A DNA stretch of 56,995 nucleotides. Origin: Sulfuritalea sp. Lineage in GTDB: Bacteria; Pseudomonadota; Gammaproteobacteria; Burkholderiales; Rhodocyclaceae. The stretch is taken from the NCBI GenBank assembly GCA_023700805.1, contig JAMPYF010000029.1, positions 1 through 56,995 on the forward strand, in the 5' to 3' direction. Of this stretch, positions 1 to 7,171 are shown piece after piece; positions within the stretch are counted from its first letter, which is position 1; each line of letters starts with the position of its first letter. The notes under the pieces were generated by a model. The model did not search any database. It was given only the letters and a program-made list of their open reading frames with translations, and was not told the origin of the DNA. The position numbers were made by a program, and so were the translations under genes.

Positions 1-1394
1 CACTCGACGTAGGAATAGATGTAGTTCGAGCCGCCGTTCACGTTGCCGAGCAGGCGCGAGGTGCCGAAGATGCCCGAACGGTGCGTGACGCCGAGACCGA
101 CATAGGTTTCGCCCATGGACTTCACGCCGATCAGGTCGCCCAGGCTGATGTCGACGCTTGGATCGAGGTAGTTGAGCAGCCGTGAACTGCTGCGGCCGCG
201 CGCCAGCTGGTCGCGCAGTTCGACGTAGGGCACGCGCTCGGCATAGGAGATGCCGACGCCCATGCCGAGCCGGGTGCGCACGCGGTGGCTCCAGGGGAAT
301 CCGTAGTAGTAGGCCTTCATGTAGGCGTTGGCCTGCCAGGAATTCTCCTGCAGCCCGCGTTCGTTGTGGTGCAGGATACCCACGTAGCCGACGAAATCGA
401 GCGGCCAGCCGTTCAGGCGCTCGATGAAGGGGCGGCCGAGTTCGATGCCGGCGACGCGCGTCTGGTCGACGGTGTTGGTCGAGGTGCATTTGAGCAGCAT
501 GACCTGGGCCACGTCGCAATCGGTGGCCTTGCCGTACAGCGCCTTGACGATCAGCGGCCGGCCGTCGGGCCAGGCGTCGTGCTCGGGAGAAAAATCGTAG
601 GCCAGTCCGAGGTGCCCGGCCAGCTGGGTGCGGCTGTCGACGACGGGGCTGGCGCGCACGCCCGAGGCCCAGCGCGTCGCGGATACGCCGCCGATCAGCC
701 GCCAGCGTTCGGAAAGCCGGTAGGCCGCCGACAGGGCCAGTTCGGCGTTGACGCCGCCGCCCGGTTCGTAGGCCGGCCGCGCGAGCGTCGCTTCGGACGG
801 ACGCACGCCGTAGTAGTAATTGTTGAGCCGGGCATCGCGTGCGGCGAGCGTGAATTGCGGCTGCAACTGCAGCTTGCCGAGCGCCAGGTCGTAGCGATAA
901 CCGGCGCGGACTTCGCTGCCGCCCGATCCGCTGCCGGCATCGCTCAACACTTCGCCGAACAGCGTGCCCCAGGAGTTGCGCTGCTGATAGCCCAGCCCCA
1001 GGTCGACGCCCGGCCCGCGATTGGCCATGCCGGCCAGGCTCGCGGGAATGCGGTCGTAGGGATAGCCCTCGAAACGATAGGCGACAAACGCGTCGAAGCG
1101 CGAATCGGGTGTTTCCCTGAGTTTCAGGCCGACCCGGTAGGCTTCGAGGAAGACGCGCTTGCTCTCGTAGATGTAGATCGGAACAAAGTCGTGGCGCGTG
1201 CCCGCGTCACGATAGATGGAGTTCTCGAAGCGCATGGCCATGCCGAGGCCGGCGCCGCCGGTCGCCACGGGGATGGCCGCCGCGACGATCGGAGTGCTGG
1301 CGGGCTCGACCGCAGCGCCATGTGCGGGAAACAGGCACAGGCACAAGGCCAGGCCCGCCGTTGCCTGCAGTGAATAACCGGGACCAGAAATCAT
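1..1394 (-). CDS. MipA/OmpV-like outer-membrane protein, C-terminus cut by window edge
   Basis: The frame opens with ATG at 1394 and an N-terminal hydrophobic stretch (about residues 8-30) that looks like a signal peptide. It stays open to base 1, so the C-terminus is missing. The translation alternates short Tyr/Gly-rich strands, as in an outer-membrane beta barrel. Two parts recall the MipA/OmpV family (MltA-interacting scaffolds or porin-like barrels): a segment with YYYGVRPSEA and later SPVVDSR, and a late segment with GVTHRSGIFG. More than 464 residues are visible, while typical MipA proteins are about 250, so this is a long or two-domain version. No partner gene is adjacent. Family membership is fairly likely; function is inferred only from the family. 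Confidence 0.7.
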   Translation of the reverse strand, partial: MISGPGYSLQATAGLALCLCLFPAHGAAVEPASTPIVAAAIPVATGGAGLGMAMRFENSIYRDAGTRHDFVPIYIYESKRVFLEAYRVGLKLRETPDSRFDAFVAYRFEGYPYDRIPASLAGMANRGPGVDLGLGYQQRNSWGTLFGEVLSDAGSGSGGSEVRAGYRYDLALGKLQLQPQFTLAARDARLNNYYYGVRPSEATLARPAYEPGGGVNAELALSAAYRLSERWRLIGGVSATRWASGVRASPVVDSRTQLAGHLGLAYDFSPEHDAWPDGRPLIVKALYGKATDCDVAQVMLLKCTSTNTVDQTRVAGIELGRPFIERLNGWPLDFVGYVGILHHNERGLQENSWQANAYMKAYYYGFPWSHRVRTRLGMGVGISYAERVPYVELRDQLARGRSSSRLLNYLDPSVDISLGDLIGVKSMGETYVGLGVTHRSGIFGTSRLLGNVNGGSNYIYSYVE

Positions 1395-1499
1395 TGCCTG
1401 CACTCCGCTTTGCTGGCGGCCATCACGGCCGCGACGCCGGACGCCGACGAAACCGGCGTCAACACGAATAAATTATATGCCTGCCACGCCGGGCGCTGC

Positions 1500-2042
1500 C
1501 TACATGGCGCCGAGATCCGCGATCGCATCGACCACCAGGCCCGTGCCGATCGCCAGCATCAGTATGTCGCCGGCAACGCGCACGTAGCGATGGCCGGACG
1601 GCGGCGGGCCGATCTGCATCACCAGCGGCGCAGGGACCGAGTAATAGATCACGTCGCGCGGCAACTGGTAGCCGACCCGCCATTTCTTGGCCTGTCCCGG
1701 CGGCATGCAGCCGTTGTGCTTCTTCGCCAGGCCCGGCGGGCAGCCGCGCCCGCGGTAATGCTCGGCGTAGTAGTCGCGCACCAGCACATGCTGCTGCGGC
1801 TGGAAGTGGCGCCTGTCGCCATCGGAACGGCGGTCATTGTCCTTGCGTGACTTGCGGTCATCATCCCCGCGGTCATCCTTGCGGTCGCCCTTGCGATCGT
1901 CACGCTGATCGCCGCGATCGTTCTTGCCGCCCTTGTCGTTGCCGGCCCACGAGGGCTTGTCGGCCAGCGCCGGACCGGCCGCGACAATTCCGGCGATCAG
2001 CAGCGCCGTCGCACATCTTGTTTTCAGAGCAAGTAGTTTCAT
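1500..2042 (-). CDS. RcnB/CigR-like periplasmic protein
   Basis: 180 residues. A signal peptide (about residues 1-27, ending near ALA) is followed by a strongly charged Asp/Lys/Arg-rich stretch (about 30-80). The C-terminal domain has YYAEHYRGRGCPPGLAKK, then GCMPPGQAKKW, YQLPRDV and a final hydrophobic segment. That order of motifs (CPPGLAKK, PPGQAKKW, then a glycine/hydrophobic tail) is typical of the RcnB/CigR group of periplasmic proteins, which includes the nickel/cobalt homeostasis factor RcnB and the virulence-related CigR. The role here is not known. A palindromic operator-like site lies about 80 bp upstream (2117-2132), shared with stress-type genes across the window. The gene stands alone between MipA-like and PA2778-like genes. 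Confidence 0.75.
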   Translation of the reverse strand: MKLLALKTRCATALLIAGIVAAGPALADKPSWAGNDKGGKNDRGDQRDDRKGDRKDDRGDDDRKSRKDNDRRSDGDRRHFQPQQHVLVRDYYAEHYRGRGCPPGLAKKHNGCMPPGQAKKWRVGYQLPRDVIYYSVPAPLVMQIGPPPSGHRYVRVAGDILMLAIGTGLVVDAIADLGAM

Positions 2043-2116
2043 GTTGGATCACCGTGTAGGGAATTCATTGAACAGCGAAAGTCCTGCACAACATAGCCGG
2101 CACTGGAGAGAGCATC

Positions 2117-2132
2117 TGTGCGATACCGTACA
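2117..2132. promoter_or_regulatory. Operator-like palindrome TGTGCG-N4-CGTACA
   Basis: Reads TGTGCGATACCGTACA, a near-perfect 16-bp dyad. It lies about 82 bp before the RcnB-like start, and GA follows on the gene-facing side. It is one of twelve such sites in the window. Dyad geometry and length suit a dimeric Crp/Fnr-type regulator; the regulator identity is inferred. Confidence 0.55.
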
Positions 2133-2183
2133 TTGGCCTGCCGCAAGCGACGGCACTAGCGGGTAGTCAACATGAGAATCTTT

Positions 2184-2273
2184 CACCACCAAGACACCAA
2201 GGACACCAAGCTGCACAAAGAAAATCCAATGCACTTCTTGGTGATCCTTGGTGACCTTGGTGTCTTGGTGGTG
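2184..2273. repeat. Inverted-repeat element with CACCAAG arms (copy 1)
   Basis: A 90-bp imperfect palindrome between the RcnB-like and PA2778-like genes. The outer arms match over 19 bp (CACCACCAAGACACCAAGG and its complement), and CACCAAG is repeated within each arm. A related copy is at 15195-15294. It would form a long hairpin in either transcript. No coding capacity is evident. It resembles dispersed intergenic repeats of many proteobacteria. Confidence 0.8.
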
Positions 2274-2307
2274 GGGTTTTTGCCTTCATTTTGATCATGA
2301 CCAACCA

Positions 2308-3291
2308 CTAGCTGTCGCGGCCCAGGCGTTGCAGGATCAGGGCCCGGGTCTCGCCCAGCGCCGCCGCGAAGGGACTGCCGGCGGGCGCCGAGGCCTGCCC
2401 GATCAGCACCAGCGCCTCTTCATTGCGCTGCAGATCGGAAAGCGTATGCGCCAGGTTGTTGATCACGGCCACGGAATCCGGATGGCGGGTGTGGGCCCGG
2501 CGCAGGACGGCTTCTGCTTGCCCGAGTTCTCCGCGCGCGTAATGCCGGTTGGCCAGGCCGATGCTCGCGGCGACATTGTCGGGCCAGCGCTGCAGCGCGG
2601 CCGAATATGCGGCAAAGCTGGCATCCGGCGCGGCCACGCGCTCCATGGCCGCGACCGCCGCCAGGTAGGCGGGCTCGCTGGCGGTCACCGGGATGCGGTC
2701 GGGCGGCAGGGTCAGCATTGCCCAGTAATTGCTCTTCTTCCAGGTGTATTCGAAGACCGTGAACGGCACGGCCAGGCGCCGGGTTTCGCCCGAGCGCAGG
2801 TAGAGCTCGCCGGCGGCATAGTCGAAGCCGACGACGACGGCATAGTGCCAGTTGGTGATGAAGCCGACCCCGGTATCCTGCAGCACCAGCACCGGGTTGC
2901 CCGCCGCGACCTCGCGCAGCAGGTCGTCGAAGCGCGGCGCGAGTTGATAGGAAAGCCTGCCGTAGCGGCGCGGCGCGGCCAGCATTTCGGCCTGCAGGCT
3001 GCCTTCGCGCCCGGGCAGGTAGACGCGTTTGACGAGTTCGTCCGGGGTGACCGCCGTGCCGGCATGGACCAGCGTCGTCGCCAGCGCGGCGGGACCGCAC
3101 TGGTATTCCTGCTGGGCAAAGAAAGGCACCGCGCGCAGTTCGCTGCGCGCGGCGACGCCTTGCGGCCAGGCATCGCGCAAGCCCATGGTTTGCGGCACCA
3201 GCGAGGCGCAGCCGCTCAAGCCCGCCAGCACGAAAAAGGCGCCCGCGTAGAGGCGGGCGCCTGCGAGCCAGGCCTGGAAGGCCGACATCAT
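2308..3291 (-). CDS. PA2778-family C39-like cysteine peptidase with TPR tail
   Basis: 327 residues from ATG 3291 (a second ATG follows at once). A lipoprotein-type signal ends at LAGLSGC. The peptidase-C39-like domain (about 45-190) shows the catalytic Cys in FFAQQEYQCGPAA and the His in NWHYAVVVGFD. The C-terminal third has TPR-like helices (AAYSAALQRWPDN, ANRHYARGELGQAE, NNLAHTLSDLQRNEEA). This architecture matches the PA2778 family, which is regularly next to a PA2779-family gene, as here (29-bp gap, same strand). Substrate is unknown. A terminator-like hairpin sits inside the signal-peptide codons (3233-3261), and the Shine-Dalgarno sequence is weak, which suggests expression well below that of PA2779. 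Confidence 0.85.
   Translation of the reverse strand: MMSAFQAWLAGARLYAGAFFVLAGLSGCASLVPQTMGLRDAWPQGVAARSELRAVPFFAQQEYQCGPAALATTLVHAGTAVTPDELVKRVYLPGREGSLQAEMLAAPRRYGRLSYQLAPRFDDLLREVAAGNPVLVLQDTGVGFITNWHYAVVVGFDYAAGELYLRSGETRRLAVPFTVFEYTWKKSNYWAMLTLPPDRIPVTASEPAYLAAVAAMERVAAPDASFAAYSAALQRWPDNVAASIGLANRHYARGELGQAEAVLRRAHTRHPDSVAVINNLAHTLSDLQRNEEALVLIGQASAPAGSPFAAALGETRALILQRLGRDS
3233..3261 (-). terminator. Terminator-like hairpin inside the PA2778-family coding region
   Basis: Read on the minus strand, a 9-bp perfect GC stem (GGCGCCCGC / GCGGGCGCC, 6-nt loop) is followed directly by TTTTTC, the form of an intrinsic terminator. It lies about 30-58 nt after the start of the PA2778-like gene and 60 bp after the PA2779-like stop, in the frame coding AGARLYAGAFF. 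It may act as an attenuator in this operon. Structure is seen; function is inferred. Confidence 0.5.
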
Positions 3292-3320
3292 TGCTCGGGT
3301 TCGGCTCGCGATTCGGACGA

Positions 3321-3674
3321 CTAGCGACGGAAAGCGAAGTACCAGATGAAGAAGACGACCAGGATCAGCACCACCAGACCATCGCCACCGGCAGGAACGG
3401 CATTGATCTGGCCGGCGAGGCCGCGGACTTCCTCGTCGCTCATCGACGCGACGCGGTCCCGGGCATCCTGTGCATCCAGGCCCAGTGCCTGAAACTCGTT
3501 CACGGTCTGCGAGCGGCTCAGGTAACTCGATACCAGATTGCGGTCGGCCTGAACGGTGGCGGCGGCAGTTACCTGATCCGTCCCGATCATGCTGGCCTGT
3601 CCGGTCTGGAAGGGCAGGGTTATGAGTGCAACGGCGAGAAAGCGGCAAAGCAGTTTCTTGAATGCGGAATTCAT
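3321..3674 (-). CDS. PA2779-family small membrane protein
   Basis: 117 residues from ATG 3674, with a clear AGGAGATAG ribosome site. The N-terminal signal peptide ends near GQAS. The middle is helical with a short DARDRVASMSDEEVRGLAGQI segment. The C-terminus is a single transmembrane helix (VVLILVVFFIWYFAFRR). This signal/helix/short C-terminal membrane anchor pattern is that of the PA2779 family, which pairs with PA2778-family peptidases; the downstream gene here is one. The function of the pair is unknown. The operator-like palindrome at 3769-3784 is about 100 bp upstream. Confidence 0.85.
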   Translation of the reverse strand: MNSAFKKLLCRFLAVALITLPFQTGQASMIGTDQVTAAATVQADRNLVSSYLSRSQTVNEFQALGLDAQDARDRVASMSDEEVRGLAGQINAVPAGGDGLVVLILVVFFIWYFAFRR

Positions 3675-3768
3675 GTCTATCTCCTGTGGTGGGTCGGATC
3701 GGGATCGCCCCCACGCAAGGATGTGTGAGAACTTGTTACGAACTCTGAGCCAGCCTCCGGTTTGGTTC

Positions 3769-3784
3769 TGTGCGCTGTCGCACA
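3769..3784. promoter_or_regulatory. Operator-like palindrome TGTGCG-N4-CGCACA
   Basis: Reads TGTGCGCTGTCGCACA, with perfect 6-bp arms. It lies about 100 bp before the PA2779-like start. The gene-facing flank is GAACC, like the GA(A/C)C flank of most other copies. Confidence 0.6.
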
Positions 3785-3826
3785 TATCGCGACAATTGCG
3801 CTCTTGAACCTTGTCGGCCCTGCATA

Positions 3827-3849
3827 GCGCCGTATCGCCAGCGCCAACT
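3827..3849. repeat. Dispersed short repeat, AGCGCCAACT core (copy 1)
   Basis: 23 bp identical to 18926-18948 (GCGCCGTATCGCCAGCGCCA plus ACT). It lies in the 206-bp gap between the PA2779-like and Lpd-like genes. It shares the CGCCAGCGCCAACT core with copies at 35625, 42438 and 48758. Confidence 0.65.
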
Positions 3850-3880
3850 TCTGGCCTCCGCGAGCACAGCCGGCGCGTGC

Positions 3881-5296
3881 TTACGCCGGGTCCAGCCTGG
3901 CCTTGACGTCGCGCAGCGCGGTGCGCAATCCCTCTTCGATGACGGGGTGATAGAAGGGCATCTCCAGCATCCGGGCGACGGTCATCCGGTTCTGCAGCGC
4001 CCAGGCCAGCAGATGCGCCAGGTGTTCGGCGGCCGGCACCAGCATTTCGGCGCCGAGGAAGCGGCCCGTGGCGGGATCGGCATAGACCTTGAGCAGTCCC
4101 TGGTTCTTCAGCATGATGCGCGAACGGCCCTGATCCTCGAAACTCGCCTGGCCGGCAACGAAGCTGCCGGCCGGCAGCGCATGAAAGCCACCGCCGACGA
4201 TGGCGATCTGCGGATCGGTGAATACGATGCCTATCGGCACGCGGCGCGGGACGGGCGTCACCTCGCTGCCCAGCGCCAGGCGTGCGGCATTGCGTCCGGC
4301 AATGCGTCCTTCGTCGGCCGCCTCGTGCAGTAGCGGGATGAAGTTGCTGGCGTCGCCGGCGATGAAAATCGGACTGGCCCGGTCCGCGTCGATGGTGCGG
4401 GTGGTCAGTGGATCGAAACACGGCACGCCTTTCTCATCGAGATTGATGCCGGTCCGGTCGAGGCCGATGCCCGACACATTGGGCGCGCGCCCGGTGGCGG
4501 CGAGGACATAGTCGAAATGCTCGACCGCCACCTTGCCGTCCGCGCCCTTGCGGCGAATCGCCACGCGATCGCCCTCGCGTTCCATGGATTCCACCTGGGC
4601 GTCGGGTTCCAGCACGAATTCCCGCTTGAAGGCGGCGACGGCATAGGCGAGGATCTCGGGATCGCCGATGGGACCTAGGCGGCCGCCGCGGCCGAGCACC
4701 GCGACGCGGACACCCAGGCGATGCAGGGCCTGGCCCAGCTCCAGTCCGACGATCCCCGGCCCCATCACGGCCAGGGATTTGGGCAGGTCGCGCCAGTTGA
4801 AGACGTCGTCGCTGATGATCAGGCGGTCGCCGAGGGATTTGAACGCATCCGGGTAGGTGGCGCGCGAGCCGGTGGCGATGACGCTGCTCTTGCACCGGAT
4901 CATGCTGTAGTCGGCAACCGCGATCGTATGCTTATCCACGAAGGACGCATGGCCGCGAATGCGATCCGTCTCGGGAATATCCTGCACGTCGCCCAGGACG
5001 AAGTCGACAAAGCGGTCGCGCTCGCGCCTGACCCGGCCCATCACCTCGCCGCCGTCGATGCGGACCACGCCATCGACATGGACACCGAAGTCCGGCGCCT
5101 TGTCGACCGCGTCGGCGGCGTCGGCCGCGGCGATCAGCAGCTTGCTCGGCATGCAGCCGACCCGCGCGCAGGTGGTGCCGTGCTCGCCGCCCTCGATGAT
5201 GACGACGCTCGCGCCCGCGGCCTTGGCCGAGCGATAGGCGGCCAGGCCGGCGGTGCCGGCACCGATGATGGCGACGTCGACCTGCTGGGTCTTCAT
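3881..5296 (-). CDS. Dihydrolipoamide dehydrogenase-like flavoprotein
   Basis: 471 residues. A class I pyridine-nucleotide disulfide oxidoreductase: FAD-binding GAGTAG (about 12-17), redox pair in TTCARVGCMPSK (Cys43, Cys48), a second Rossmann motif GPGIVGLELG, a FAD motif near IFIAGDA, and a C-terminal dimer domain with FYHPVIEEGL supplying the His-Glu pair. It lacks any lipoyl domain and is not near a 2-oxoacid dehydrogenase operon. It starts 3 bp after the peroxiredoxin-glutaredoxin stop, so the two are surely cotranscribed. That context suggests it supplies electrons for peroxide reduction or an accessory disulfide reduction, rather than serving pyruvate dehydrogenase. The partner assignment is inference. 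Confidence 0.9.
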   Translation of the reverse strand: MKTQQVDVAIIGAGTAGLAAYRSAKAAGASVVIIEGGEHGTTCARVGCMPSKLLIAAADAADAVDKAPDFGVHVDGVVRIDGGEVMGRVRRERDRFVDFVLGDVQDIPETDRIRGHASFVDKHTIAVADYSMIRCKSSVIATGSRATYPDAFKSLGDRLIISDDVFNWRDLPKSLAVMGPGIVGLELGQALHRLGVRVAVLGRGGRLGPIGDPEILAYAVAAFKREFVLEPDAQVESMEREGDRVAIRRKGADGKVAVEHFDYVLAATGRAPNVSGIGLDRTGINLDEKGVPCFDPLTTRTIDADRASPIFIAGDASNFIPLLHEAADEGRIAGRNAARLALGSEVTPVPRRVPIGIVFTDPQIAIVGGGFHALPAGSFVAGQASFEDQGRSRIMLKNQGLLKVYADPATGRFLGAEMLVPAAEHLAHLLAWALQNRMTVARMLEMPFYHPVIEEGLRTALRDVKARLDPA

Positions 5297-5299
5297 GAT

Positions 5300-6070
5300 T
5301 CAGCCCTCCCTGCCTGCGCCGGGCGCGGCAAGCCAGGCTTCGAGTTCGTCGGCGCCGCCGATCAGCCTGCCGCCGATGAAGACCTGCGGCCAGGTGCCGC
5401 GACCGGACACGGCGCGCAGCGTGCTGCTGCGGATCTGCCCGCCGAGGCTGAGCTCCTCGTAGCGCAGCCCGCCTGCCGCGAGCAGCGCCTTGGCCCTTGC
5501 GCAGTGCGGGCAGCCGGGCTTGGCGAAGATCACCACCGGTTCCGGCGCGACGGCCTGGGGATTGACGTACTTGAGCATCGTGTCGGCATCGGATACCTCC
5601 AGCGGGTCGCCGGCCGACGCGGGCTCGATGAACACCTTCTCGATCACGCCGTCCCTGACCAGCATCGAATAGCGCCAGGAGCGCCGGCCGAAGCCGATGT
5701 CCGACTTGTCCACCAGCAGGCCCATGCCGGCAGTGAATTCGCCATTGCCGTCCGGCAGCAGGGTGATGTCCTCCGCCTCCTGGTCGCGCTTCCATTCGTT
5801 CATGACAAAGGCGTCATTGACCGCGAGGCAGACGATCCGATCCACGCCGCTGGCCTTGAAACTGGGCGCAAGCTCGTTGTAGCGCGGCAGGTGGGTGCTC
5901 GAACAGGTCGGCGTATAGGCGCCGGGCAGCGAAAACACCACGACAGTGCGGCCCTTGAAGATGTCGTCGCTGCTCACGTCGCACCACTGTTCGTCGGCGC
6001 GGGTCTTGAATATCACCTGCGGTACGGCTTTTCCTTCGAGGCTCTGGGCCGTGGGCAGACTGGGTAGCAT
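5300..6070 (-). CDS. Peroxiredoxin-5/glutaredoxin hybrid (PGdx)
   Basis: 256 residues from ATG 6070 (AGGAACAACC ribosome site); the frame is open further upstream, but that start has no such site. Residues about 10-165 are a Prx5-type peroxiredoxin with peroxidatic Cys56 in YTPTCSSTHL. Residues about 175-250 are a glutaredoxin with the CPHC pair (Cys187, Cys190) and GTWPQVFIGG, the usual glutathione-binding loop. Such hybrids reduce H2O2 and alkyl peroxides with glutathione in the cytoplasm. It is the first gene of a two-gene operon with the Lpd-like reductase. The palindrome at 6185-6200 sits about 120 bp upstream, midway to the divergent MlaC-type gene. Confidence 0.92.
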   Translation of the reverse strand: MLPSLPTAQSLEGKAVPQVIFKTRADEQWCDVSSDDIFKGRTVVVFSLPGAYTPTCSSTHLPRYNELAPSFKASGVDRIVCLAVNDAFVMNEWKRDQEAEDITLLPDGNGEFTAGMGLLVDKSDIGFGRRSWRYSMLVRDGVIEKVFIEPASAGDPLEVSDADTMLKYVNPQAVAPEPVVIFAKPGCPHCARAKALLAAGGLRYEELSLGGQIRSSTLRAVSGRGTWPQVFIGGRLIGGADELEAWLAAPGAGREG

Positions 6071-6184
6071 GGTTGTTCCTGACTGATCGATGGGTGGTCG
6101 GACATACATCGGCCGCGAACGAAACACTTCTCGCGCGCGACGGATGACACGCATTCGAATCTACCGGTCGCGCCCCGCATGGTC

Positions 6185-6200
6185 TGTGCGCCAGCGCACA
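6185..6200. promoter_or_regulatory. Operator-like palindrome between divergent genes
   Basis: Reads TGTGCGCCAGCGCACA, with perfect 6-bp arms. It is almost equidistant from the PGdx start (6070, minus) and the MlaC-type start (6300, plus). The PGdx-facing flank is GACCA, matching the common GA flank, so it may serve mainly the peroxide operon. Confidence 0.6.
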
Positions 6201-6299
6201 GCGCACCGCCCCGGGATGTAGAAAATCACGGCAAGGATTTACGCCGCCCGGTGGGGATGTTTCCCGATCGCCGCGTAATGCGTGATGAGGTCATATTCG

Positions 6300-7052
6300 A
6301 TGCGCAAAAAATTGCTTGCAAGTCTCTCGGTCGTGGCCGGACTGACCGGGAGCGCAGCTGCGATCCAGGTTGCCGCGGCAGTTCCCGCGGCTCCCAGCGC
6401 GACGCCGGGCAGCGCGCCGCTCGGCGCGGCACACCAGGCTGCGCCGGATGCGCTGCTGAGCGCGGCCACCTCGATGGTGATCGCCCGGCTCAGGGAGGAG
6501 AGGAAGCTGAACACCGCGACGACGGTCGCCGAACTGATGGAAACGACCATCCTGCCCCTGTTCGACTTTCGCCACATGACGCAGCTCGCCGTGGCGCGCA
6601 ACTGGAAACTCGCCTCGGCCGAACAGCAGGACTCGCTGGTTGCCGAGTTCAGGCTGCTGCTGGCGCGCACCTACTCGGCGGCGTTGCTGAATTTTCGCGA
6701 CGAGGTGATCGACTACAAGCCGCTGCCGCTGGCGGCGGGCGCCACCGACGTCACGGTCAAGTCCACCGTGAAGAAGCCCGGGGTCGAGCGCATGAGCATC
6801 GATTACGACATGGAGAAGATGATCGACGGCTGGAAGGTGTACGACATTCGCGTTGCCGGCATCAGCCTGACCACGACTTATCGCTCCTCCTTTGCGGAAA
6901 TCATTCGCGAAGGCGGCGTGGACACGCTGATCAGATACCTGGTGGCGAAGAACCGCCAGGCAAGCGCCGGCCCCAGGTCGGACGACAGCGAGGCGCGGGG
7001 CCTGATCCTGCTCTACGGCGTCGCACCCAACCTGCTGCGCGGCCAGCGCTAG
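6300..7052 (+). CDS. MlaC/Ttg2D-type periplasmic phospholipid-binding protein
   Basis: 250 residues. The ATG at 6300 is chosen because it follows GAGG by 9 nt and gives a clean signal peptide (MRKKLLASLSVVAGLTGSAAA). An Ala/Pro linker follows, then a domain with LMETTILPLFDFRHMTQLAV, RNWKLASAEQQDSLVAEF, YDMEKMIDGWKVYDIRVAGIS and NYR/TYRSSF-type endings. This is the MlaC (toluene-tolerance Ttg2D) fold, which ferries phospholipids between outer and inner membranes. Normally MlaC is encoded with MlaFED; here no such genes are near, so it is an orphan copy. It has an extra C-terminal tail of about 40 residues. It shares a divergent promoter region with the peroxide operon. Confidence 0.85.
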   Translation: MRKKLLASLSVVAGLTGSAAAIQVAAAVPAAPSATPGSAPLGAAHQAAPDALLSAATSMVIARLREERKLNTATTVAELMETTILPLFDFRHMTQLAVARNWKLASAEQQDSLVAEFRLLLARTYSAALLNFRDEVIDYKPLPLAAGATDVTVKSTVKKPGVERMSIDYDMEKMIDGWKVYDIRVAGISLTTTYRSSFAEIIREGGVDTLIRYLVAKNRQASAGPRSDDSEARGLILLYGVAPNLLRGQR

Positions 7053-7079
7053 GCGCCGGCTTCCTATTCGTCCGCCTTA

Positions 7080-7095
7080 TGTGTGCCAGCGCACG
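7080..7095. promoter_or_regulatory. Operator-like palindrome upstream of tpsB
   Basis: Reads TGTGTGCCAGCGCACG, matching 5 of 6 bases in each arm. It lies about 84 bp before the TpsB start, and the gene-facing flank is GAAAC. Confidence 0.5.
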
Positions 7096-7171
7096 GAAAC
7101 CCATGGCGTTCGCATGCAAGCTTGCATCAGCAGTCGCAATCCCTTTCCAACACAGAACGACAGGACGAATC

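Noticed and set aside
285..1373. A long plus-strand frame over the MipA/OmpV-like gene
   Set aside because: The minus-strand frame gives a signal peptide and MipA-like motifs; the plus-strand frame gives neither.
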